64,000 nt of DNA from NCBI RefSeq assembly GCF_018304765.1, contig NZ_CP072642.1, positions 2,075,819 through 2,139,818 on the forward strand. Reading direction: 5' to 3'. The notes beneath the pieces are model-generated. The model was not told the DNA's origin, searched no databases, and saw nothing but the letters and a program-made list of their open reading frames with translations. This DNA is from Chloracidobacterium sp. N. Its GTDB lineage: Bacteria > Acidobacteriota > Blastocatellia > Chloracidobacteriales > Chloracidobacteriaceae. Below, piece after piece: positions 18,349-26,591 of this stretch. The position numbers and the translations under genes were made by a program. The first letter of the stretch is position 1, and every line of letters starts with the position of its first letter.

Positions 18349-19425
18349 TCACCGCCATGACAGATGGTATTCCGGCCACTCGACGGCGCGGGCAGCCTCG
18401 GTGACGTGAAGTGGGCGGCGCGTGTCCACCATGACGGCATACTCATCCGTATGCGTCTTTGACCAGCTTTTTTCGATGGCCTTCGGATGCGGCCCGTGGT
18501 GGACGCCATGCGGATGCAGCGTCAGCATCCCGGCCGTGATGTTGTCGCGGCTGAAAAAGTCGCCGGCGTGGTAAAACAGCACTTCGTCGTAGTCAATGTT
18601 GCGGTGGTAAAACGGGACACGCTGCGCGCCGGGCGCCTCTTCCAGCGGACGCGGCACAAACGAACACACCACAAACCCCTCACCCACCAGCGTCACGTGA
18701 ACGCTTGGCGGCAGGTGGGCGCGGTGGCTCATCACCGGACAGAAGTCGGCAATGTTGAGCGCCCACGGATAGAGATCGCCTTTCCAGCCGGTGACATCGA
18801 GCGGATGAAAGGGATAGAAAATCCGCGTCAGCTTCCCTTCGCGCTGGACGCGCACTTCATATTCCTCCGCCTGGGTCGTGACGGGCACGAGGTCGGGCGT
18901 CCGTATTGCCGTTGCGTCATAGAGCGAATACTGCCCCAGCAGCCCCCGGTCGGGCTGGCGCAGGCGCGTCCCCAGGCTCTGAATCACGAAAAAGAAGCAC
19001 TCATCAGTGCCGACAAACCGGTAGGTCGTGCCGCGCGGAATCACCAGATAATCGCCAACCCCAAAGCGCAACTGTCCGTAGTCGGTTTCCAGAACGCCGC
19101 CTCCGACATGGACAAACCAGAGTTCGTCGCCGTCGGCATTGCGCTCAAAGTAGGGAGTCGCCCCACGCCGCCGCGCGACGCCAAGCCGGACATCGGCGTT
19201 TTCCAACAGCACCGCCGGCCGGTCAGCGGATGTTTCGACGCGGCTGGTGTAAAACGCCTGCGGACGACACTCGCCCTCGATGCGCGTCCAGCCGGTCGGG
19301 GGATGGCGGTGGTAAAGATGCGAAACCGGCCCGAAGAACCCCTCCCGTCCGTGCTGTTCCTCATACGTGCCGGCGGGAATTTCGACGTGGGCCTGCTTTG
19401 TGATGCGTCCTTTGGTCTGATACAT
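18349..19425 (-). CDS. hmgA: Homogentisate 1,2-dioxygenase family protein
   Basis: A 358-residue cupin-type non-heme iron dioxygenase that opens the ring of homogentisate in tyrosine/phenylalanine breakdown. The iron-site region is seen as NIDYDEVLFYHAGDFFSRDN and LHPHGVHHGPHP near 270-310; EYAVMVDTRRPL follows. It is shorter than the roughly 440-residue classical enzyme, like many bacterial forms, so substrate identity is not certain. ATG 19425 (MYQTKGRI) has GGAG nine bases upstream and is preferred to the 28-residue upstream extension. It is divergent from a SufR-like regulator. Confidence 0.78.
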   Translation of the reverse strand: MYQTKGRITKQAHVEIPAGTYEEQHGREGFFGPVSHLYHRHPPTGWTRIEGECRPQAFYTSRVETSADRPAVLLENADVRLGVARRRGATPYFERNADGDELWFVHVGGGVLETDYGQLRFGVGDYLVIPRGTTYRFVGTDECFFFVIQSLGTRLRQPDRGLLGQYSLYDATAIRTPDLVPVTTQAEEYEVRVQREGKLTRIFYPFHPLDVTGWKGDLYPWALNIADFCPVMSHRAHLPPSVHVTLVGEGFVVCSFVPRPLEEAPGAQRVPFYHRNIDYDEVLFYHAGDFFSRDNITAGMLTLHPHGVHHGPHPKAIEKSWSKTHTDEYAVMVDTRRPLHVTEAARAVEWPEYHLSWR

Positions 19426-19492
19426 GCAGGATAGCTCCGGGGTGGACTGCGCCTGGCAGACGGGCGCTGCCACGACGAGTGGGTTTATCAGA

Positions 19493-19508
19493 TGCCACGG
19501 CTGTGGCA
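19493..19508. promoter_or_regulatory. Small inverted repeat in the hmgA/regulator divergent region
   Basis: TGCCAC-GGCT-GTGGCA lies 10 bases before the regulator start, in the 93-base space shared by the two divergent genes. It could be an autoregulatory operator, but only the symmetry supports this. Confidence 0.25.
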
Positions 19509-19518
19509 AAATGCCGCC

Positions 19519-20166
19519 ATGAAAACCAGTGGCATCAGCGGAAAAGATACGCGCGAAAAGATTGTTTTTCTACTGAAAACCCGTGCGCCCCTGAGCGTCG
19601 AGGAACTGGCGACGGAACTGGCCACGTCCGGCGTCAACGTCCGGCGCTACCTCGAAGCCCTTGAACGGGATGGGCTGGTGGAGTCCACTCTCAAGCGCCG
19701 CGAGCGCGGCCGCCCGGTTCACCTCTACCGCCTGACTGAACGCGCCGATGAACTGTTCCCGCACGCCTACGATGTCCTGAGTGTCGAAATCCTCCAGCAG
19801 ATCGAACAACGCTTCGGACGCGACGTGGTGACATCCATTCTGCAGGGACGCGCCGACACGCTGGCCGCCAAAATCAAGCCCCGGCTGCAAGGCAAAACGC
19901 TGCGCAAGCGGGTCGAGGAATTTGCGCGCGCCTTCGAGGAAATGGGCTACCTGGTACGGGTCGAAAACGGCACGCCGGACAGCTATGTCGTCGTCATGCA
20001 CCACTGTCCGGTGCTGCTCATCGCGCGTGACTTTCCCGAAGTCTGCGATGGCGACTGCCTCATTGCCTCACAGTCACTCGATGCCGAGGTCATCCGTCAG
20101 TGCGCCCTTTCGGAAGGGGCTTCCTGCTGCCGCTTCATCATCCGCCGCCCCGGTGCGGAAGCCTGA
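19519..20166 (+). CDS. SufR-like HTH transcriptional regulator
   Basis: A 215-residue regulator. The N-terminal winged helix reads REKIVFLLKTRAPLSVEELATELATSGVNVRRYLEALERDGLVE, followed by a wing with RRERGRPVHLYRLTERADELFP. The C-terminal part contains several cysteines (HHCPVLL, EVCDGDC, RQCALSEGASCC) like the Fe-S-binding half of SufR. It could sense iron-sulfur status or iron. ATG 19519 is chosen over 19492. Its last 93 bases overlap the convergent glycosyltransferase gene antisense. The neighbouring iron enzyme hmgA is a possible target. Confidence 0.72.
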   Translation: MKTSGISGKDTREKIVFLLKTRAPLSVEELATELATSGVNVRRYLEALERDGLVESTLKRRERGRPVHLYRLTERADELFPHAYDVLSVEILQQIEQRFGRDVVTSILQGRADTLAAKIKPRLQGKTLRKRVEEFARAFEEMGYLVRVENGTPDSYVVVMHHCPVLLIARDFPEVCDGDCLIASQSLDAEVIRQCALSEGASCCRFIIRRPGAEA

Positions 20167-21216
20167 TGCGCGCGCCCACGCGGCGCGCAGCGCCATTTCT
20201 TCAGCCGGTTTGCGAAAGGTTTTGACGTAGGGACGCTGCCGTACGGCGGCAAAGATGGCGGCGACTTCCCGGTCCGTCCGGCGGCTGTGGGCCTGTTCCT
20301 CCCGCCGCCGCCGGAAGGCCAACCGCCGGCAGGCCCACGCCTGCCGGAATGCTTCCCGATAGCCGCGCCGCGTCACGACATCAGCCAGCAGCAGCAGGCC
20401 CGTCAGCGCCAGGTGGGCCAGCCACCAGCGCGGGTCGTGCAGGTGTATCCAGTGCATCAGCAGCCGGTTCCGGGCGGATGTCACCTCAATGGCACGTGCC
20501 TCGAAACGCGACCGGATCGTGGCACTCGACTGGTGAAACACCAGACTGCGCGGCTCGTAGCGGACTTCCCAGCCCCGTTTCCACGCGCGGTAGCACAGTT
20601 CAATATCTTCCCAGTAAAACGGAGCCAGCAGTTCCTCGAAGCCGCCCAGTGCGCGCAGCTTGGCCGCGTCAAAGAGGCTGTAGCCGCCGCTTGCCGCAAA
20701 GGTCGGCAGAATCGCCTCCGGGGGCATCCGGTCGGGAAAGACATCGTAGCCTTCAAACACCTTCCAGTAGCCCTGGACACACCGCCCCAGCCGTCCGGCC
20801 CCGTCAATGGCGTCGCTTCCCAAACGCTGTGCCCGCGACGCCACGGCAAAGACCGTGGGCGTCGAAAAATGCTCCACCAGCGGAAACAGTGCGTCCGGCA
20901 TGACTTCAATATCGTTGTTGAGCAGCCAGATGAGGTCGTGGCGGGCGGCGGCGAAGCCCTGGTTGCACGTCGGCGCAAAACCCCGGTTGACCGGCAGGGC
21001 GAGCACCCGTACGAAGTCGAAGGCAGTCGCCGTCAGCCAGTCCACGGTGTCGTCCTGGCTGCCGTCATCCACCACGAGGATTTCCACTGGCGCACCCGTG
21101 GCCGTCGTGTAGGTACGCAGCGCCTTCACCACCGAGGGCAAAAAACGCGCCAGAAGGGCCTTGCCCTTGTAGGTTGGAATGACAACGCTGACGGAAAACG
21201 GCATACGAGGCGTCAT
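20074..21216 (-). CDS. Family 2 glycosyltransferase
   Basis: A 380-residue GT-A fold enzyme: VVIPTYKGKALL at the start, EILVVDDGSQDDT near 45, NRGFAPTCNQGFAAARHDLIWLLNNDIEVMPDALFPLV with the DxD-like NNDIE near 95, and FYWEDIELCYRAWKRGWEV near 200 containing the ED catalytic pair. This is the rhamnosyltransferase-like subgroup that works on cell-surface glycans. The C-terminal region has a possible membrane helix (WLAHLALTGLLLLADVV). The start is ATG 21216 or ATG 21204. The 3' end overlaps the SufR-like gene by 93 bases. Confidence 0.85.
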   Translation of the reverse strand: MTPRMPFSVSVVIPTYKGKALLARFLPSVVKALRTYTTATGAPVEILVVDDGSQDDTVDWLTATAFDFVRVLALPVNRGFAPTCNQGFAAARHDLIWLLNNDIEVMPDALFPLVEHFSTPTVFAVASRAQRLGSDAIDGAGRLGRCVQGYWKVFEGYDVFPDRMPPEAILPTFAASGGYSLFDAAKLRALGGFEELLAPFYWEDIELCYRAWKRGWEVRYEPRSLVFHQSSATIRSRFEARAIEVTSARNRLLMHWIHLHDPRWWLAHLALTGLLLLADVVTRRGYREAFRQAWACRRLAFRRRREEQAHSRRTDREVAAIFAAVRQRPYVKTFRKPAEEMALRAAWARASGFRTGAADDEAAAGSPFRKGALTDDLGIE

Positions 21217-21336
21217 GGCAGGCGACTTTAGGCGAGCTGCGGAGAACGGCCAAACCCGATGCCTCCCTGCCTTTCAACGGCGATGCGACCGGGCCGGCCG
21301 CAGGCAAACCGGGACACAGCGTTCTGAACAACGACC

Positions 21337-21807
21337 ATGCAGGTGACTTTTTTCGTCGTGGGCAAAACCAAATCACCACACTGGGAGGCCTTGGCGCGCG
21401 AGTACGAACAGCGCATCGCGCGTTTCCTGCCGTGTGGCACCAAAATCGTACGCGCGGCGGAAGGGTCTCTGGCGGCGCAGCCTAATCCGGCCCGCGCCTA
21501 CGAAGGCAAGCACCTTCTGGCGGCGCTGCCGGCCGAAGCCCAGGTCGTGCTGCTCGATGTGGCCGGCGACATGGTTGCTTCCGAAGCCTTTGCCGAAAAA
21601 CTGCGCCGGTGGCGCGACGGCGGCGCGCGCCATCTCGCCTTCATCATCGGCGGCCACTGGGGCGTGGCGGAGGAAGTCCGGCAGCGCGCCGACTGGTGCT
21701 GGTCGCTGTCGAAACTCACCTTTACGCACGAAATGGCGCGCGTCCTGGCGGCCGAACAGGTCTATCGCGCGCTGGCCCGGCTGGGGAACGTCCCTTACGC
21801 AAAGTGA
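21337..21807 (+). CDS. rlmH: 23S rRNA pseudouridine-1915 N3-methyltransferase
   Basis: A 156-residue SPOUT methyltransferase (YbeA family) that methylates pseudouridine 1915 of 23S rRNA. The SAM-binding knot is shown by HLAFIIGGHWGVAEEV; LSKLTFTHEMARVLAAEQVYRA and the C-terminal PYAK (usually PYHK or PYHR) are characteristic. Length fits the family. The 3' end overlaps the convergent response-regulator gene by 13 bases. Confidence 0.93.
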   Translation: MQVTFFVVGKTKSPHWEALAREYEQRIARFLPCGTKIVRAAEGSLAAQPNPARAYEGKHLLAALPAEAQVVLLDVAGDMVASEAFAEKLRRWRDGGARHLAFIIGGHWGVAEEVRQRADWCWSLSKLTFTHEMARVLAAEQVYRALARLGNVPYAK

Positions 21808-22427
21808 AACATCTTGGCCTGGCCGCTGAACAGCCGCCGCAACTGCTCTTCAAGTGGCGCGCCGCCATCGCCCACCACAGCGGCGGCTTTTCCCTCGCGG
21901 AAGGCAATCTGTCCGCGCGAACCGTCCTGAAGCAGGAAGTGGAGCGTTCCATCCCGCGCGTTATGCACAACGTCCCGCAGCAACGCATCGAGCGTCTTCT
22001 GCTCCAGCGGATTCGGCGCCTCTGTGCCGTCGGCGCTCCCGGAAGAAGAGTTCTGCAAAAGCCAGTTGACGCGCGCGATGAGTTCATCGAGCGCGAACGG
22101 TTTGGCCAGGTAGTCGTTGGCCCCGCGCGAAAGACCGGCCAGCCGCTGCTCGGTCGCTCCCAAACCGCTCAGAAAGAGAAACGGCACTCCCGCAAGCCGG
22201 GGATCAAGCCGCACGAGGTCGCACACTGAAAGCCCTGACAGACTCGGCAACCGGATGTCGCAGATGACCAGTGAAAATGGCTGCCTGTCCCGGAGGGGGT
22301 CTTTGAGCAGGACGATGGCCGCAATCCCATCGCCCGTCGCCGTAACGTCGTGCCCTTCGGCTTTCAGGGCCGCGACAACGACCTCACACACGTCCTGTTC
22401 ATCTTCAACCACCAGAATGTGAGCCAT
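21795..22427 (-). CDS. Response regulator with C-terminal DUF4388/PATAN-like domain
   Basis: A 210-residue protein. The receiver domain MAHILVVEDEQDVCEVV has the phosphoacceptor Asp in SLVICDIRLP near 55 and Lys in DYLAKPF near 108. A short linker leads to a domain (LLRDVVHNARDGTLHFLLQ, GQIAFREGKAAAVVGD) like DUF4388/PATAN modules. There is no DNA-binding domain. ATG 22427 has GGAG six bases upstream. The frame is open 140 bases further upstream through an intergenic repeat that is not coding. No kinase is adjacent. Confidence 0.8.
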   Translation of the reverse strand: MAHILVVEDEQDVCEVVVAALKAEGHDVTATGDGIAAIVLLKDPLRDRQPFSLVICDIRLPSLSGLSVCDLVRLDPRLAGVPFLFLSGLGATEQRLAGLSRGANDYLAKPFALDELIARVNWLLQNSSSGSADGTEAPNPLEQKTLDALLRDVVHNARDGTLHFLLQDGSRGQIAFREGKAAAVVGDGGAPLEEQLRRLFSGQAKMFHFA

Positions 22428-22509
22428 TTTCAGCTCCATCCCTTCTCTACGGCAGGTGTGGTGTAACCTTGAACTGTCCACCTGGGGAAGTTTTCCCATG
22501 GTACGAGCC

Positions 22510-22540
22510 AAGAGCGCGGGCAGGATGCCCGCACTCCCAG
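22510..22540. repeat. Dispersed intergenic palindrome (GCGGGCAGGATGCCCGC type)
   Basis: Arms GCGGGCA and TGCCCGC (22516-22532) with flanking GAGC and ACTCCCAG form a well-known type of dispersed repeat found in many Cyanobacteria, Acidobacteria and others. When translated it gives SAGILPALLA, a recurrent false N-terminus. It lies between the response regulator and the VWFA gene. Family membership is from memory. Confidence 0.55.
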
Positions 22541-22564
22541 AAAAGACACTATTCAAGCCAACGA

Positions 22565-24172
22565 TCATTTCGGCATGACGTACCCTTGGCGCGTACGCAC
22601 CACCGCGCCTTCACGCCGCACCTTGACGTGAATCCGCCGGAAGCGACCATCCCGCTGTGCCTGTTTCGGATAGTATCCAAAACTATAAACGGCGCGCAGT
22701 TCGGCTGCCACAGCCGCATAGCAATCTTCGAGGTCTTCGACGGTTTTGGCGTAAAACAGCCGTCCGCCGGTCAGGGCGGCGAGTTCGCGCAACTGGTTGC
22801 GTGCAATAGCGTAACCCAGTCGCGCGCGCGCGCCGTAGCGCTCCACCACCTCGGCTTCGGTGTCGAGATAAATCGGCAGCAGCATGGCATCGCATTCCTG
22901 GGCCAGACGGCGCAACTCCTCGTAGGTGGTCACTGAGCCATAGTCAGGGCCGCCCGGCGGCAGGACGTTGTCCATCCCGTCGGTGACGAGCACGACGGCA
23001 TTGCGCTCGCCACGGACTTCACGCAGGACGGAGTTCATCGTACCGGCCAGCGCGTCATAGAAGTTGGTTCCGCCTTCCGGCCGGCGGATTTCATCAAGGC
23101 GCTCCCGCAGTTTCCGGCGGTCATTGGTCAACGGGCACAGCAGGCGCGCCGTATCAGAAAACGTCACAATCGCCATGCGGTCTTCCGGCCGCAGCGTGGC
23201 CAGAAACCCCAGCGCCGCCCGGCGGATGACGGCCAGCTTTTCACGGGTACTGCCGCTGAGATCGAGCAGCAACACCAGGTTGAACGGCGTTTCCAGCGTA
23301 CCGAAATAGGTGATGTCCTGTGGCTCGCCGTCCTCCAGAACGACGACATCCTCAAGCTGTAACCCGCGAATGGGCGCTCCGTTGGGCGTCGTCACCACGG
23401 CGTTGAGCACCACCAGCGTCGTTTCCAGAACGACATCGCTGCCTTCAGCCGCACTGACCGGCTCCTCAACCGTAGCTGTTGCCGGCCGATGCAGCACCGG
23501 CCGCTCACGGGCGCTGTTTTCCGGCGGCAGGGCCGTGGCGACGACATCCCCCCGGTCGGCCTGAGCCACCAGAATCGCGCCACCACGTCCCATCTGCCCG
23601 TGCAGCGCGCGGTCATCCGGCGTGCCGAACTGTCGGAGCGGCACTTCGGCGCGCACCCGGCCGTGGACGCTCGTCCAGGTCACGTCCGCATCCGCCTCCG
23701 GTGGAAGGCACAGCTCGATGTTGCCGTAGTAGGCCGTGGCGATGAGTCCGGCCGGCAGGCCCTCCACGCGCAACGTGCCGATTTCACTCATCAGGCGCAG
23801 ATAGGTCTGCTCCGGCACGAGCACTTCCAGGTCCACGCCGGTTGTGGTGTCGGGCGGGTCCGTGGTGATGTTGAGCTGCTGCGGGAGTTCTTCAATGATG
23901 ACTTCTTCAGCGCGCACCGGCGGCCCCGGCGCAGCATGCCGGGTTGCCGTGATGAACACATCCGGGCGCGGGACGATGCGGACAGAAATGTTGCCCCGTG
24001 GATTGCGGATGCGCACCGTGCTTTTGGGCGGCAGCAACGTCCGGGTGTCGTCGAAGTAACGCTTGACGGGCATCCGTGGCTCGAACCCCTGCTGGGCGCG
24101 GCTTTCGGCACTCCAGAGCATCCACGCCGCCAGCACTCCAACCATGGCGCGAAGCCATCCCACACACCGCAT
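22565..24172 (-). CDS. Secreted VWFA-domain protein (acidobacterial VWFA-related type)
   Basis: A 535-residue exported protein. Signal peptide MRCVGWLRAMVGVLAAWMLW (mature end near SRAQ). A beta-rich middle (about 30-230) resembles a DUF4097-type adhesin region (STVRIRNPRGNISVRI). The VWA domain starts at TTLVVLNAVVTTPNGAPI, with ITYFGTLETPFNLVLLLDLSGSTREK containing the MIDAS DLSGS near residue 305 and VLVTDGMDN near 410. Such proteins are expanded in Acidobacteriota; their role is unknown. It is last but one of a leftward run of genes from mlaE. Confidence 0.85.
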   Translation of the reverse strand: MRCVGWLRAMVGVLAAWMLWSAESRAQQGFEPRMPVKRYFDDTRTLLPPKSTVRIRNPRGNISVRIVPRPDVFITATRHAAPGPPVRAEEVIIEELPQQLNITTDPPDTTTGVDLEVLVPEQTYLRLMSEIGTLRVEGLPAGLIATAYYGNIELCLPPEADADVTWTSVHGRVRAEVPLRQFGTPDDRALHGQMGRGGAILVAQADRGDVVATALPPENSARERPVLHRPATATVEEPVSAAEGSDVVLETTLVVLNAVVTTPNGAPIRGLQLEDVVVLEDGEPQDITYFGTLETPFNLVLLLDLSGSTREKLAVIRRAALGFLATLRPEDRMAIVTFSDTARLLCPLTNDRRKLRERLDEIRRPEGGTNFYDALAGTMNSVLREVRGERNAVVLVTDGMDNVLPPGGPDYGSVTTYEELRRLAQECDAMLLPIYLDTEAEVVERYGARARLGYAIARNQLRELAALTGGRLFYAKTVEDLEDCYAAVAAELRAVYSFGYYPKQAQRDGRFRRIHVKVRREGAVVRTRQGYVMPK

Positions 24173-24178
24173 AGCCCG

Positions 24179-24793
24179 CTACGCTTGCCCGTCGGGTTCA
24201 GACGCTGCGGCCGCCGTGGCTGCCAGGATGATGTCGGCGATGAACTGACGCTTGCCAGTGGGGTCAAAGGCCAGACTGGCGGCGACCAGACGGGTGTTGA
24301 CCACCGTCATGTCGAAGACATCCCAGTGCGTGATGGCATCCGCATCGTCTGTGAAGTTGAGCGGACAGACATCAAGGATGCCGTCGGTTGGGTCATCCTC
24401 ATCCAGGTAAAGCAGCGGAAACCCGTGGGTGCGGCACAGCACCGGCCGCGCCGGATAGACGGCACAGGCGCCATCCACCAGCGCCGGGCAGGGCACCGCC
24501 GCAGGCGTCGGCGCGGCTTCCTGTTCCTGTGCTGCTTGTGCCTGCTGACGCAGACGCGCCCGGGTTGGGGCGTCCAGACGGGACACATACTCGTGCAACG
24601 CGGCAGCTTCGATGGGCAGAACCGTCAGATGCTGCTGGCAGCAGCCGGTACAACCCAGGCGGCAGGTGATGGACGTTGGAAAACGCCGGCGCAGCACGGC
24701 GGCAAAACGCGCGATGTCCGCCAGCAACTGACGGTAGGCCGCCTGCGGTGCGGCTTCCGGTGAACATTCCGGTGAAGGCAGGGCTTCAGACAT
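24179..24793 (-). CDS. YkgJ-family cysteine cluster protein
   Basis: A 204-residue protein with the Cys cluster CRLGCTGCCQQHLTVLP near 40 and further cysteines in PCPALVDGACAVYPARPVLCRTHGFPL near 115-140 and LDVCPLNF. The family binds a metal, probably zinc or Fe-S; its function is unknown. ATG 24793 overlaps the purC stop (ATGTCTGA), suggesting translational coupling. A 65-residue N-terminal extension in the same frame is antisense-like and rejected. Confidence 0.8.
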   Translation of the reverse strand: MSEALPSPECSPEAAPQAAYRQLLADIARFAAVLRRRFPTSITCRLGCTGCCQQHLTVLPIEAAALHEYVSRLDAPTRARLRQQAQAAQEQEAAPTPAAVPCPALVDGACAVYPARPVLCRTHGFPLLYLDEDDPTDGILDVCPLNFTDDADAITHWDVFDMTVVNTRLVAASLAFDPTGKRQFIADIILAATAAAASEPDGQA

Positions 24794-25706
24794 GTTGTGG
24801 ATCGCCTTGTGGTTCTCCAACCAGCCGGCGGTAGGCCTCCCAGTAGCGTTGGCGGGTCGCCTCGATAATAGCATCCGGCAGCGCCGGCGCGGGCGGCTGC
24901 TTGTTCCAGTCAAGCGTTTCGAGGTAGTCCCGGACGAACTGCTTGTCAAACGAGGGCGGGCTGCCCCCCGGCGCATAAGCGACCGCATCCCAGTAGCGTG
25001 AAGAATCGGGCGTCAGGGCTTCGTCAATCCAGACGAGTTGCCCGTCGCCGTCCAGCCCGAACTCAAACTTGGTGTCGCACAAAATCAGTCCACGGGTGCG
25101 CGCATAGGCCGCGGCTGCCGTGTAGAGCGCCAGCGTCAGTTCCGCCAGCCGGCGGGTGAGTTCCGACCCAATCCGGTCAGCCATCTGCACCAGCGAGATG
25201 TTTTCATCGTGGCCGGTCGCCGCTTTGGTCGCCGGTGTGAACAGCGGTTCGGGCAGCGGGTCGGCCTCCCGGAGGCCCGGCGGCAGGGGATGTCCGCAGA
25301 CCTGGCCGGTACGCTGGTAATCCTTCCAGCCGGAGCCGGCCAGATAGCCCCGGGCCACACACTCGACCGGCAGCGGCATGGTCTTGCGGACGAGCATCGC
25401 GCGCCCGGCGAGTTGGTCGCGGTAGGGCCGGACGGCGGCCGGAAAGTCCTCCGGGGCACAGGACAGCATGTGATGCGGCACGAAGTTGCCCAGGCGGTTG
25501 AACCAGAAGGCCGAAAGCGCCGTCAGAATCCTTCCCTTGTCCGGGATGGGGGTCGGCAGCACACAGTCAAAAGCCGAGATACGGTCAGTGGCGACGATGA
25601 GCAGCGTCTCCCCGAGGTCATAAACTTCGCGTACCTTGCCGGAGCGGAAGTGCGGAAGCGGGAGAAAACCAGTCTCCATCAGTGGCGGCAGGGGGCTGGG
25701 CAGCAT
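24786..25706 (-). CDS. purC: Phosphoribosylaminoimidazole-succinocarboxamide synthase
   Basis: SAICAR synthetase of purine biosynthesis, 306 residues, the longer form seen in many bacteria and yeast. Visible signatures are FRSGKVREVYDLGETLLIVATDRISAFD, PLPVECVARGYLAGSGWKDY, GHDENIS and LCDTKFEFGLD. The start is ATG 25706, or ATG 25679 nine residues in. It lies 21 bases downstream of pgsA and overlaps ykgJ. Confidence 0.95.
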   Translation of the reverse strand: MLPSPLPPLMETGFLPLPHFRSGKVREVYDLGETLLIVATDRISAFDCVLPTPIPDKGRILTALSAFWFNRLGNFVPHHMLSCAPEDFPAAVRPYRDQLAGRAMLVRKTMPLPVECVARGYLAGSGWKDYQRTGQVCGHPLPPGLREADPLPEPLFTPATKAATGHDENISLVQMADRIGSELTRRLAELTLALYTAAAAYARTRGLILCDTKFEFGLDGDGQLVWIDEALTPDSSRYWDAVAYAPGGSPPSFDKQFVRDYLETLDWNKQPPAPALPDAIIEATRQRYWEAYRRLVGEPQGDPQHV

Positions 25707-25727
25707 AGGGCAATCAGGGAGGCCGGC

Positions 25728-26504
25728 TTAGGGCGCTTCAGGCAGATCAGGCGTCGTTTTCCGCGCCCGCACCCGGGCAAACAGCGGACGCCGCCAGCGG
25801 ATGCGCGGGCGCACCCGCCAGCGTTCCCGCAGGGGGATGCGCGGCGCGGTTTCAATCCGGTCGCGGACGGCAACGTAGAAGTCCTTGAAGTAGTTCCACA
25901 TGGACCACAGCGCCGAAATCACCACGATCCACAGCATGAGCCTGCCGGCGCCGTAGGCAATGATCCGCAGGGCTTCGACGCCAAAGGCTCCCTGCCACAG
26001 GGCGCGGAACGCCTGCTGCACGGCCGTCACGGACGAAGTACCCACCGGCAGCGGCGGCCGCCCCTCGTGGCTGCCCAGCATCAGGCAGGTAATGGCCACG
26101 ACCTGGGAGAGCATCTTGAACTTGGCCATTTTGGAGGCGGCAATCGTCACGCCCTGCTGGGCGGCAATGCTGCGCAGACCGGAGACGGCAAACTCCCGGC
26201 CGATGATGATGACTACGGCCCAGCCTGGCGCGAGCTTGTTTTCGACGAGCGAGATCAGGGCCGCAGAAATGAGCAGCTTGTCGGCAATGGGGTCGAGCAG
26301 CGTTCCCAGGGTCGTGACCTGTCCCCGGCGCCGCGCCAGGTAGCCGTCGAGCAGGTCCGTCAGCGATGCGCCCAGAAAGAGCGTCACGGCAATCAACTGA
26401 CGGGGCAGCCCAAAGACGGACTCCGAGACGCTCGTCATCAGCACGACCACCATGAGGGGGACGATGAAAATGCGCGAAACCGTCAGGGTGTTGGGCAGAT
26501 TCAT
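25728..26504 (-). CDS. pgsA: CDP-diacylglycerol-glycerol-3-phosphate 3-phosphatidyltransferase
   Basis: An integral membrane enzyme of phosphatidylglycerol synthesis. The CDP-alcohol phosphotransferase motif is intact: DLLDGYLARRRGQVTTLG followed by TLLDPIADK near residues 50-78. MNLPNTLTVSRIFIVPLMV is the usual N-terminus. At 258 residues it is about 60 longer than most PgsA; the extra is a basic tail (FKDFYVAVRDRIE, then RWRVRPRIRWRR). Confidence 0.9.
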   Translation of the reverse strand: MNLPNTLTVSRIFIVPLMVVVLMTSVSESVFGLPRQLIAVTLFLGASLTDLLDGYLARRRGQVTTLGTLLDPIADKLLISAALISLVENKLAPGWAVVIIIGREFAVSGLRSIAAQQGVTIAASKMAKFKMLSQVVAITCLMLGSHEGRPPLPVGTSSVTAVQQAFRALWQGAFGVEALRIIAYGAGRLMLWIVVISALWSMWNYFKDFYVAVRDRIETAPRIPLRERWRVRPRIRWRRPLFARVRARKTTPDLPEAP

Positions 26505-26546
26505 GGCCAGTCACCAGGGGCGCCGGGCGCGCCGGAAACCAAGCGA

Positions 26547-26574
26547 CGCTTGCCGGTCAGGTGACCGGCAAGCG
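26547..26574. repeat. Strong hairpin between mlaD and pgsA
   Basis: Thirteen-base perfect arms CGCTTGCCGGTCA and TGACCGGCAAGCG are separated by only two bases. It lies 18 bases after the mlaD stop and before pgsA. There is no clean U tract in either direction, so it may end or stabilise the mla transcript, or be a protein-binding palindrome. Confidence 0.45.
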
Positions 26575-26591
26575 CAGGCTCACAACGGGTG

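Noticed and set aside
22428-22568. N-terminal extension of the response regulator
   Set aside because: The extension translates an intergenic palindrome (SAGILPALLA) and precedes an ATG with a good ribosome site and the normal receiver-domain start.
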